This document shows, piece after piece, positions 1 through 7,166 of a stretch of DNA of 52,486 nt. This DNA is from Mesotaenium endlicherianum. Lineage: Eukaryota > Streptophyta > Zygnematophyceae > Zygnematales > Mesotaeniaceae. A program made the translations under genes and the position numbers. Each line of letters starts with the position of its first letter. Position 1 is the stretch's first letter. A model generated the notes under the pieces. It worked only from the letters and a program-made list of their open reading frames with translations, was not told the origin of the DNA and searched no databases. The stretch lies in assembly GCA_009602735.1 (NCBI GenBank), contig WELA01002976.1, positions 1 through 52,486 of the forward strand, in the 5' to 3' direction.

Positions 1-77
1 AGCAAGCGTAGCGCGCCGAGGGACCTCCTCAAAGCTGCAGCAGGTCCTTCGACTCACTGCGTTCGCTCAGGATGACG
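1..77. repeat. REP-like dispersed intergenic repeat
   Basis: Read on the minus strand this stretch begins with a GTCATCCTGAGCG-type core and continues through GGACCT...AGGTCC arms (positions 21-26 and 42-47), which can pair. Similar elements built on GTCATCCTGAGCG are scattered between genes in many environmental bacterial genomes, Bacteroidota included; that is general knowledge, not a search result. Only this copy is clear in the window. It lies downstream of the RRM gene and could also affect its 3' end. Confidence 0.5.
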
Positions 78-136
78 CAAAAAAAAGTCTGACTAATTAA
101 TAGCCAGACTTAAAATGTAGTGTCAGTTATTGGGAA

Positions 137-532
137 TTAATACCTGTTGTATCCACCACCATTGCCGCCACGATCGCGGTTGTATCCGCCACCGCCGCCA
201 CGGCTTCCGCCGCCGCCATAACCGCCACGGCTTCCACCACCGCCGCCACCAAAGCTTTTCTTTTTAAAGCCGCCTCTCTCGCCTTCAGGACGAGGAGTAG
301 ATTCGTTTACAACGATCTTGCGACCCAGCACTTCTGTATCGTGCAGTCCGCTGATCGCGCTACGCGCAGCTTCATCATCCGCCATTTCAACAAAACCAAA
401 ACCTTTGCTACGGTCGTTGTTGAATTTGTCAGTAACAATCTTAGCGCTTGTTACTTCTCCATAAGGCGCAAAAAGATTTTGCAGGTCTTCGCTGGTCATG
501 TTCCAGTTCAGGTTTCCAACGTAAATGTTCAT
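137..532 (-). CDS. Glycine-rich RRM RNA-binding protein
   Basis: 131 residues. The N-terminal ~80 residues form one RNA recognition motif: RNP2 is seen as IYVGNL at the start and RNP1 as KGFGFVEM near residue 45. The C-terminal tail (about residues 95-131) is low complexity, rich in Gly, Arg, Ser and Tyr in GGGGGSRGGYGG-type repeats. Such proteins resemble plant and cyanobacterial glycine-rich RNA-binding proteins and are usually linked to cold adaptation and RNA chaperoning. The start at 532 is chosen because the RRM begins right there; a longer reading to 583 only adds residues unlike the family. It is a single-gene unit with a leader of about 100 bases. The RNA target is unknown. Confidence 0.92.
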   Translation of the reverse strand: MNIYVGNLNWNMTSEDLQNLFAPYGEVTSAKIVTDKFNNDRSKGFGFVEMADDEAARSAISGLHDTEVLGRKIVVNESTPRPEGERGGFKKKSFGGGGGGSRGGYGGGGSRGGGGGYNRDRGGNGGGYNRY

Positions 533-643
533 GTTTGAAAAAAAAATTAAGTGATCAAAAACCAATGAAAAACCAGTAACCAAGAACCCTGAAACATTTA
601 CGTAAAAACGTTCTGAGACATGGAAGAACTGTCATTGGACTCC

Positions 644-672
644 CGAAGGTAGTGTTTTTATGGAAAAAGCAA
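644..672 (-). promoter_or_regulatory. Candidate promoter of the RRM gene
   Basis: On the minus strand TTG (670-672) is followed after 18 bases by TACCTTCG (644-651), one mismatch from the Bacteroidota -7 consensus TAnnTTTG. It would give a leader of about 105 bases, which is long for this window and could carry regulation, for instance by temperature. Confidence 0.45.
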
Positions 673-703
673 CTTTTTTTTCGTCAGGCTATTTTTTACC
701 CAC

Positions 704-738
704 AAAAAAGCCCCGCCAGCATGACCGGCAGGGCTTGA
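704..738 (-). terminator. Intrinsic terminator after rplI
   Basis: On the minus strand an AAGCCCTGCC arm pairs with GGCGGGGCTT around a short loop and is followed by a T run. It sits about 30 bases beyond the rplI stop codon and closes the S6-S18-L9 operon. Confidence 0.85.
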
Positions 739-768
739 ATTTCAATGTCAAAACAGTGAAATGAGCTT

Positions 769-1215
769 TTATTCGCCCACCACCTCAAAATCGATCTCGG
801 TAACCTGTCCGTTGCCGAAGTCAATAGTAGCTTTGTAAGCGCCCAATTCCTTCACCTCACCTACAATAGAGATACGCTTGCGGTCGATCTCGTAACCTTT
901 CTGGTCACGAATAGCACGTGCGATCTGCAGAGAGGTAACAGTACCGAAGATCTTGCCGCTGGTACCGGTTTTAGCGCCAATTTTCACAGGGGCTGCCTTC
1001 AATACCTCGATCACTTTGTTGATCTCAGCCAGCATAATAGCTTCTTTCTTGGCTTTTACCTTCAGGCGCTCTTCGAGCTGCTTCAGGTTGGAAGGGTTGG
1101 CTTCTACCGCAAATTTCCCGGGAATGAGGAAGTTACGGGCATATCCATTCTTTACTGTTACCAGTTCATTACGGCCGCCCAGGTTGTCCACATCCTGAAT
1201 TAAGATTACTTGCAT
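769..1215 (-). CDS. rplI: 50S ribosomal protein L9
   Basis: 148 residues, the normal length for bL9. The N-terminal domain carries the hallmark MQVILIQDVDNLG start and the KNGYARNFLIP motif that contacts 23S rRNA. It is followed by the long connecting helix (roughly residues 40-75) and a C-terminal domain. The ATG at 1215 is used because bL9 proteins begin exactly at this sequence; the frame is open seven codons further. It is the last gene of the rpsF-rpsR-rplI operon, separated from rpsR by 105 bases that hold a repeat-like sequence, and it is followed by a terminator. Confidence 0.98.
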   Translation of the reverse strand: MQVILIQDVDNLGGRNELVTVKNGYARNFLIPGKFAVEANPSNLKQLEERLKVKAKKEAIMLAEINKVIEVLKAAPVKIGAKTGTSGKIFGTVTSLQIARAIRDQKGYEIDRKRISIVGEVKELGAYKATIDFGNGQVTEIDFEVVGE

Positions 1216-1261
1216 GATTGATTGTTTAGTTCCCAAGAGCCCAGTCTTTATGATAAACTGT

Positions 1262-1294
1262 CCTCAGTCCACCTACGCCAAGGCTACGGCGGAC
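1262..1294. repeat. Repeat-like imperfect palindrome between rpsR and rplI
   Basis: The sequence CCACCTACGCC-AA-GGCTACGGCGG is an imperfect palindrome (GCC-AA-GGC core). It resembles small dispersed repeats seen between genes in Bacteroidota. It lies inside the ribosomal operon, so it would be transcribed between rpsR and rplI. No second copy was found in the window. Confidence 0.35.
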
Positions 1295-1320
1295 AAGTTA
1301 GGGAAGGTTACTAATAAAGT

Positions 1321-1584
1321 TTATTTCAACAGATCAGTTACATAAGGAAGCAGTGCCATCTGACGGGCTTTCTTCACTGCGTCACTTACTTTACGCTGGT
1401 ACTTCAAAGAGTTACCGGAGAGACGGCGGGGCAACAATTTACCCTGCTCGTTCACGAATTTCTTCAGGAACTCGATGTCTTTGTAATCAACGTATTTGAT
1501 GCCGTATTTTTTGAAGCGGCAGAATTTCTTCTTGGGCTTCTCCTGCTTGATCGCGGTCAGGTATTTAATCTCGTTCTTTGCCAT
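1321..1584 (-). CDS. rpsR: 30S ribosomal protein S18
   Basis: 87 residues. It has the typical bS18 features: a basic N terminus, the [16 protein letters not shown] segment, [16 protein letters not shown] (rRNA-binding), and a C-terminal [10 protein letters not shown] motif. S18 binds 16S rRNA of the small-subunit platform as a heterodimer with S6, whose gene stops only two bases upstream. The pair is therefore translationally linked. Confidence 0.98.
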   Translation of the reverse strand: MAKNEIKYLTAIKQEKPKKKFCRFKKYGIKYVDYKDIEFLKKFVNEQGKLLPRRLSGNSLKYQRKVSDAVKKARQMALLPYVTDLLK

Positions 1585-1586
1585 GA

Positions 1587-1940
1587 TTAAGCCTCCGTTT
1601 TTTCAGTTACAGCAAATCCGCCATTTCTTTTCTTGTCGTTGTACTCGACGGCGTATTTATCGAGTCGGGTTACCATGTGGCGCATGATCTGCTCATCGCG
1701 CAACATTTGAATTTTCAACTTTTCGTTGAGTTCAGAAGGAGCTGTGTACTCCAGTACCCAATAGATGCCAGTGGTTTTTTTCTGGATCGGGTAAGCCAGT
1801 GATTTCAAACCCCAGGGAGCGCTGTGCACTGTTGCACCGCCATTCTCAGCGATGAAATCAGCGTACTTTTTCTGAGAAGCTTTGAAATCTTCTTCAGACA
1901 GTACCGGAGTAAAAATCACCATCAATTCGTAATGGTTCAT
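1587..1940 (-). CDS. rpsF: 30S ribosomal protein S6
   Basis: 117 residues, a normal bS6 with the N-terminal [12 protein letters not shown] strand, the [16 protein letters not shown] segment and a central [17 protein letters not shown] region. It partners S18 in the platform of the 30S subunit. It is the first gene of the operon and has a leader of about 75 bases containing two perfect hairpins, with a good promoter further upstream. S6:S18 autoregulation of this leader is known in other bacteria; whether it acts here is inference. Confidence 0.98.
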   Translation of the reverse strand: MNHYELMVIFTPVLSEEDFKASQKKYADFIAENGGATVHSAPWGLKSLAYPIQKKTTGIYWVLEYTAPSELNEKLKIQMLRDEQIMRHMVTRLDKYAVEYNDKKRNGGFAVTEKTEA

Positions 1941-1979
1941 TACCTGAATTTTTAGTTTATAATTTGGTTTTTCCCAGTG

Positions 1980-2019
1980 GATCCCGCCAGGGCGGGAAAT
2001 CTGCCAAAACAGATTTGGG
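1980..2019 (-). promoter_or_regulatory. Structured rpsF leader, possible S6:S18 control element
   Basis: In the transcribed leader, AAATCTG pairs with CAGATTT around TTTTGG, directly followed by CCCGCC pairing with GGCGGG around CT. An alternative longer pairing of TTTCCC with GGGAAA would enclose the second hairpin. The leader precedes rpsF, whose product with S18 autoregulates through a leader hairpin in other phyla. The exact conserved loop of that known motif is not evident, so the assignment is tentative; a simple dispersed repeat is the alternative. Confidence 0.4.
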
Positions 2020-2023
2020 GCTG

Positions 2024-2054
2024 CAAAAGTAGGAAAAACTTATGAATTCTTCAA
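2024..2054 (-). promoter_or_regulatory. Promoter of rpsF-rpsR-rplI
   Basis: On the minus strand TTG (2052-2054) and TACTTTTG (2024-2031) are separated by 20 bases. This is an exact match to the Bacteroidota -7 element TAnnTTTG with a correctly placed -33 TTG. The -33 part overlaps the 3' end of the neighbouring nuclease gene. Confidence 0.75.
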
Positions 2055-3068
2055 GAGTACTATAAACACAGGAAAATGATCGCTATACCCCGCCTGGTAG
2101 CTGTTCCCCTCCCAGGTTCTGAGGGGATAGCCCTTGTACCTGCCGCTTTTCTGCATCATATACGGTTTGATGTGTATGTGTTGCCGGTAAAAGAACAACC
2201 CCTCCTTTCGGCGCAACCAGGAAGGGGTAAGCAGGATCTGGTCGAACAAACCCCAGCTATCGCGGTGCGCCAGGGTGCCGATCCCTTTCCGGTAAAGCGC
2301 CAACCAGGGATTGTACAGTTCATCCGGCGCCAATTTCCGGGGATCCCCCCTGGCCTTCAGTACATCCACTACACTTTTATTGTCGGGATTATCGTTCAGA
2401 TCACCCATGACCAATATCCTGGCGGCCGGATCAGCTTGCCGGATTAAGGCAAAATGAGCACGACAGGTGGCGGCTGTAGCTTCCCGGGCAGGAGAGCTCC
2501 GGGCTTCGCCACCACGCCGGCTCGGCCAGTGATTGACATAAATATGCACAGTTTCCCCGTCGAGCAAACCCCTGACATATAAAATATCGCGTGTGAAAAC
2601 AGCATCCTTGCTTTTGCCCGGCAGCGTCACTTGCAACGGGATGCTTTCCTGTGGTTTGAAATATTTCGGCTGGTACAACAAAGCCACATCCACTCCGCGG
2701 CTGTCTCTTGAATCGTAATGGATGAAACGATACTGCCGTTGCTTTAGCAAACTGTGATTTACCAGGTCTTGCAATACGGTATCGTTCTCTATTTCGGCAA
2801 CACCCAGTAACGCAACGCCATCGGGAGAATAATCCGTTCCTATTTCCCGGATCACCGTTGCCAACCTGGTGAGTTTATCGGTATAGATCTTCCCATTGTA
2901 TCTTTTATCACCTGACGGTGTGAACTCATCATCGTTCACAATGGGATTGTCAACCGTATCGTATAGGTTTTCCAGGTTGTAAAACCCCGCAATGTAAACC
3001 CTGTATCTATTCAATTGCACAGCAGCGCAACAAAACAACAAGCAAAAGCAAAGAATGATTTTCAACAC
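2040..3068 (-). CDS. Exported endonuclease/exonuclease/phosphatase-family protein
   Basis: 342 residues. An N-terminal hydrophobic segment of about 18 residues suggests export. The fold is the DNase I/EEP family: FYNLENLYDT near residue 30, GVAEIEND (metal-binding Glu), VNHWPSRRGG (catalytic His), GDLNDNP (Asp/Asn pair) and a C-terminal SDHFPV. Members hydrolyse phosphodiester or phosphate-ester bonds; the substrate here cannot be read. It has no ATG start; GTG at 3068 (or TTG at 3065) is the only reasonable choice. It is transcribed away from the TonB receptor and DUF5689-like lipoprotein genes. Such three-gene neighbourhoods recur in Bacteroidota, so a role in phosphorus or nucleic-acid scavenging is plausible. 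Confidence 0.85.
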   Translation of the reverse strand: MLKIILCFCLLFCCAAVQLNRYRVYIAGFYNLENLYDTVDNPIVNDDEFTPSGDKRYNGKIYTDKLTRLATVIREIGTDYSPDGVALLGVAEIENDTVLQDLVNHSLLKQRQYRFIHYDSRDSRGVDVALLYQPKYFKPQESIPLQVTLPGKSKDAVFTRDILYVRGLLDGETVHIYVNHWPSRRGGEARSSPAREATAATCRAHFALIRQADPAARILVMGDLNDNPDNKSVVDVLKARGDPRKLAPDELYNPWLALYRKGIGTLAHRDSWGLFDQILLTPSWLRRKEGLFFYRQHIHIKPYMMQKSGRYKGYPLRTWEGNSYQAGYSDHFPVFIVLLKNS

Positions 3069-3186
3069 GTTTGTTTTTTCAATAAAACTATTTCCTGCAT
3101 GGCGACTGACATTAAGTAGTTACCGCAAATTTTTCCAGTACCAGTCTGGCCGTAGTCAGTGCACTCATTTTTGAATATCAAAATCA

Positions 3187-5736
3187 ATGCACCTTATGCT
3201 GAAATATTTGCTCTTCCTGGCCGCTTGCCTGTTATGGGGGAACCTGCGGGCTCAAAAAAAACCTGTGGATACACTGGGCATGATGTCTGTACAAGTGAAT
3301 GACGCAGATGCCATGCCTGTGCTGTTGATGGATGAAACGGAGGGTAAACAATCCGGACCTTCATATATGGCTCCATTGCTTACCGCTGCGCGGGATCCTT
3401 TCTATGCAGCGGCAACTTTTCAATTCAGTGCATTCCGCTTTCGCATCCGGGGTTATGAAGGACATTATTTTCAAACCACTATTAACGGATTATCCATGAA
3501 CACTCTTGAAGATGGAAATACGCCCTGGTCGCTATGGAGTGGACTAAACGATGTATTTCGAAATGCCGAAGTAGTAGCAGGTTTACGCAACAGTGACCAT
3601 GTATTTGGTGGTATCGGAGGCTCGCTTGCAATGAATATACGAGCTGCCAGCCAGCGCCGGCGAATGCAGTTCAGTTATGGCATGTCCAACCGCAGCTACA
3701 CACACCGTTGGATGTTCACTTATCATAGCGGTATGCAAAAAAACGGATGGGCTTTTTCTTTTAGTGGCAGCAGGCGATGGGCAGATGAGGGGCATGCACC
3801 CGGAAGTTTTTATGATGGATGGAGCTATTTTATGGGCATCGATAAAAAACTCAGCGAACATCAATCACTCTCGCTGTCTTTTTTCGGTTCCCCTTTGCAA
3901 TATGGCAGGCAAGCTGCCATATTGATGGAATCCATAGCGCTCCTGGGAACAACCAGGTATAATCCTTATTGGGGTTACCAGGGCAGCCGGAAAAGGAATG
4001 CCAATACCAGCATAGCCCACCAGCCTGTGTTATTGCTTACACATGAGATGAAATTGAACCATCACATCAACTGGTTGAATTCTTTTGCATGGATAAGCGG
4101 ATGCCGCAGCAGCACGGGACTTGATTGGTACAAAGCGGCCGATCCAAGGCCAGATTATTATCGTTACCTGCCTTCTTTCCAATCAGATTCATCGCTGCGT
4201 GTGCTTACGGCCGATGCCATCAGGGAGCAAGTATCCCTCCAGCAGATCAACTGGGAAAAATTATACCAGGCAAACAGGGAGTCTGTTGAAACGATCTCTG
4301 ATGTCAATGGCGTAACGGGAAGGAATGTACAGGGACTACGATCGCGTTATATCATCGAAGAAAGGATGAATGCCCAGCAGCGGATACATTTCAGCAGTTT
4401 ACTAGCAATGGAAGCCAGTGAACGTCTTATGTTGAAAGGGGGGATACAGCTCCAATACCAGGCACAGCATCATTACAAAAAATTGAATGACCTGCTGGGC
4501 GGTGAGTTTTATGTGAACTGGAACCAGTTTGCAGAAAGAGATGCGATACAGAATGCCGATGCTATTCAGTACGATCTGGATCAACCCAACCGGATCATCA
4601 GGAAAGGAGATGTGTTTGGATATGATTACAGTTTATTCAGCCGTTCGGGAACTGCATGGATGCAAGCATCTTTTACCGGAAATAAGATCGATGGTTTTGC
4701 TGCTGTATCGCTTACGCATACTGCTTACCAGCGCGAAGGACATGTACGCAATGGGTTATTTCCCGGCGCCTCCTTTGGCAAATCTGATCTTGTTACATTC
4801 AATACCCATGCTGTAAAAGCCGGGTGTACTTATAAGCTGGACGGGCGGCGGTATTTCTTTCTGCATGCAGCATTACTTACCAGGGCGCCGCTTGCTGCCG
4901 ACTTGTTTATTTCACCGCGCACCAGGGATACCAGGCAGGATGTACCGGTCAATGAACAAGTGCAATCAGCCGAGGCAGGCTATGCATGGAATACACCACT
5001 TATCAGGTTCAGGCTAACAAGTTATATCACACGGTCACAAAACGGACTCGACCTTCTTTCATTTTACCACGATGAATACAAAAGCTTTGTGAACTATGCC
5101 ATCAACAACATCGGCAAACTATACTACGGTGTTGAAATCGGAGGAGAAGCACAACTAAATACGAATTGGTCATTGGCTATTGCGGTCTCATTGGGGCGGC
5201 ATTATTATAACAGCCGGCAACAGGTATCAGTGAGCCTGGACAATGATGATTATATAGTGGCCAAAGAAGAAATATACATCCGGAATTTCCGATTGCCCGG
5301 ATCGCCGCAGGAAGCGTATCACACGGAACTGCGTTATCAGTCGTCCCGCTCTTTCTTTTTTAACCTGGCTGCCAATTACAGCAGGCAGCGATGGCTCGAC
5401 ATGAACCCGTTTCGCAGAACCTATACTGCGTTGCAGGGCATAACGGAACAAAGTGAACAATGGAACAAGATCATTGGCCAGACTGTGTTGCCACCCGCAT
5501 TGATCATGAACCTGTTTACTGGTAAGTCATGGTTGCTGCGCACAGCACAAAAAGGCAAATACAGAACATTACAGGGGTATATCAGTGTCAGCAACCTGCT
5601 CAACCAAGTTTTTATAACGGGAGGATATGAACAACTCCGGTTCGATATGACAGAGAAGGATGCGGACAGGTTCCCGCCCAAATTTTATTTCAACCAGGGT
5701 GTTCTTTTTTCAGCAGGACTCAGTTTTCGTCTCTAA
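3187..5736 (+). CDS. TonB-dependent outer membrane receptor
   Basis: 849 residues. A signal peptide ends near LRAQKKP (residue ~23). The plug domain follows with FRIRGYEGHYFQTTING and FGGIGGSLAMNIR, then a long beta-barrel of alternating aromatic strands ending in an aromatic C-terminal GLSFRL. It lacks the N-terminal carboxypeptidase-like domain of SusC proteins, so it is a classical receptor rather than a SusC. It likely imports a scarce substrate using TonB energy. The next gene, a DUF5689-like lipoprotein, starts 14 bases downstream and is probably cotranscribed. A second possible ATG lies at 3196. The ligand is unknown. Confidence 0.9.
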   Translation: MHLMLKYLLFLAACLLWGNLRAQKKPVDTLGMMSVQVNDADAMPVLLMDETEGKQSGPSYMAPLLTAARDPFYAAATFQFSAFRFRIRGYEGHYFQTTINGLSMNTLEDGNTPWSLWSGLNDVFRNAEVVAGLRNSDHVFGGIGGSLAMNIRAASQRRRMQFSYGMSNRSYTHRWMFTYHSGMQKNGWAFSFSGSRRWADEGHAPGSFYDGWSYFMGIDKKLSEHQSLSLSFFGSPLQYGRQAAILMESIALLGTTRYNPYWGYQGSRKRNANTSIAHQPVLLLTHEMKLNHHINWLNSFAWISGCRSSTGLDWYKAADPRPDYYRYLPSFQSDSSLRVLTADAIREQVSLQQINWEKLYQANRESVETISDVNGVTGRNVQGLRSRYIIEERMNAQQRIHFSSLLAMEASERLMLKGGIQLQYQAQHHYKKLNDLLGGEFYVNWNQFAERDAIQNADAIQYDLDQPNRIIRKGDVFGYDYSLFSRSGTAWMQASFTGNKIDGFAAVSLTHTAYQREGHVRNGLFPGASFGKSDLVTFNTHAVKAGCTYKLDGRRYFFLHAALLTRAPLAADLFISPRTRDTRQDVPVNEQVQSAEAGYAWNTPLIRFRLTSYITRSQNGLDLLSFYHDEYKSFVNYAINNIGKLYYGVEIGGEAQLNTNWSLAIAVSLGRHYYNSRQQVSVSLDNDDYIVAKEEIYIRNFRLPGSPQEAYHTELRYQSSRSFFFNLAANYSRQRWLDMNPFRRTYTALQGITEQSEQWNKIIGQTVLPPALIMNLFTGKSWLLRTAQKGKYRTLQGYISVSNLLNQVFITGGYEQLRFDMTEKDADRFPPKFYFNQGVLFSAGLSFRL

Positions 5737-5750
5737 CTAAAAATAATTGT

Positions 5751-7103
5751 ATGAAAAACCCTTACCATCAATTGACAGGTACAACATTGTTGTTGGCTCC
5801 CATGGTGCTGTTGGTGATCTTCTGTAATAAAAAATGGGATGAACCATCCGGGTTTACCGGGCCGCAGATCAGTGTTACCATGACCATCAAAGAACTGCGT
5901 GAACTGCATGCGCCAGGAGGTTTTGAGCAAATTACTTCCGAACAGGTCATTGCAGGAATTGTAGTGGCAGACGACAGCAAGGATAATTTTTATAAATCTG
6001 TGGTGATACAGGATAGCACTGCGGGAATAACCATCAAAATGGATGGGTACTCTTTGTACAACACTTTTCCCGAAGGCAGTAAACTGTTCATCAGGTTACG
6101 CGGCCTCTGGCTGGGTGAGTATGGGAAAATGTTGCAATTGGGTGGTAGTGTTAACCGTAAAAATCCCACTTCCCCGGAGCTGGGCGGAATTCCGCAGGCA
6201 TTATTCAGCAGGTATTTGGTAAGAGGCCAACTGCAACAGACGGTAACGCCTAAAACGGTGCGGATAGATGAACTGTCCGATGCATGGCAAAGTCAGCTCA
6301 TACGGCTCGAGCAGGTAGAATTTGCTGCATCAGATACTGGGAGACCTTATGCAGATGTGTTGAATAAACAGCCTGTTAACCATGTACTCAAAGCTTGCGG
6401 TGGCGGAAGCATTTATGTGCGGACCAGCCCCTATGCCAAATTTGCCGCCTTACATACACCCAGGGGCAATGGGAGTATCACAGGAATTTACACCGTGTAT
6501 AAAACCGAAAAGCAATTGCTCATCAGGGATACGGGTGATGTGCAAATGAATGAGCTCCGTTGTACTGGAAACGGAACACGCACACTGTTGAGTGAAAATT
6601 TTGGATCACAGGTTGCAGATACTGTTGTGCAACTGCCAGGATGGAAACAGATAACGGAAGCGGGCGACAAAAAATTCATAGCGAAAAAAACCGGAGGAAA
6701 AACCTATGCCGAATTATCGGCCTTCGCCACCGGCCAACCGCAGGTAACCACCTGGTTGATCAGTCCGCCCCTGAATTTCAGCAGCAGTTCCAATGAACAG
6801 CTACAATTCAAAACAAGGGATGGCTACGATAACGGAGCTACGCTGCAAGTATTGGCCTCTACCAATTACGATGGGGGAAATAGTCCCTGGAAAGCTAAAT
6901 GGACCGTACTTTCTGCCCAGGTTGCCAAAGGGTCTGTTACAAACATAGCTGCCAATTGGGTCAGTTCGGGAAACATCAGTCTGCGCAGCTACCGGGGACA
7001 GGTATATATTGCTTTCCGGTACGAAGGTGCCGATCCGCCACAGACGGCCCTTAAAAGGACTACCTTGTTCCAACTCAGCGATATTACCGTTGTGGGAAAC
7101 TAA
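5751..7103 (+). CDS. DUF5689-like surface lipoprotein
   Basis: 450 residues. A lipoprotein signal is visible: hydrophobic LLLAPMVLLVIF followed by Cys25. The region at about residues 40-260 matches my recollection of DUF5689, an OB-like beta domain with a GIVVADDSKDNFYKSVVIQD stretch. The C-terminal ~170 residues look like a jelly-roll (choice-of-anchor type) domain, with WLISPPLNF and VYIAFRYEG signatures. It follows the TonB receptor closely and probably works with it at the cell surface as a binding partner. The domain name is from memory and needs a profile search. Confidence 0.75.
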   Translation: MKNPYHQLTGTTLLLAPMVLLVIFCNKKWDEPSGFTGPQISVTMTIKELRELHAPGGFEQITSEQVIAGIVVADDSKDNFYKSVVIQDSTAGITIKMDGYSLYNTFPEGSKLFIRLRGLWLGEYGKMLQLGGSVNRKNPTSPELGGIPQALFSRYLVRGQLQQTVTPKTVRIDELSDAWQSQLIRLEQVEFAASDTGRPYADVLNKQPVNHVLKACGGGSIYVRTSPYAKFAALHTPRGNGSITGIYTVYKTEKQLLIRDTGDVQMNELRCTGNGTRTLLSENFGSQVADTVVQLPGWKQITEAGDKKFIAKKTGGKTYAELSAFATGQPQVTTWLISPPLNFSSSSNEQLQFKTRDGYDNGATLQVLASTNYDGGNSPWKAKWTVLSAQVAKGSVTNIAANWVSSGNISLRSYRGQVYIAFRYEGADPPQTALKRTTLFQLSDITVVGN

Positions 7104-7166
7104 TGTCATCCTGTCAGCATAGCCTTTTTGGTATTTTCTTTGTTCATTTGCACCGAAAAAACTGAT

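Noticed and set aside
160..255. Tandem GC-rich repeat in the RRM gene
   Set aside because: The repeats encode the Gly/Arg/Ser tail that is normal for glycine-rich RRM proteins, so this is coding low complexity.
7104..7125. A short GTCATCCTGTC match to the repeat at the left end
   Set aside because: Only about 10 bases agree and no palindrome follows; this is within chance.
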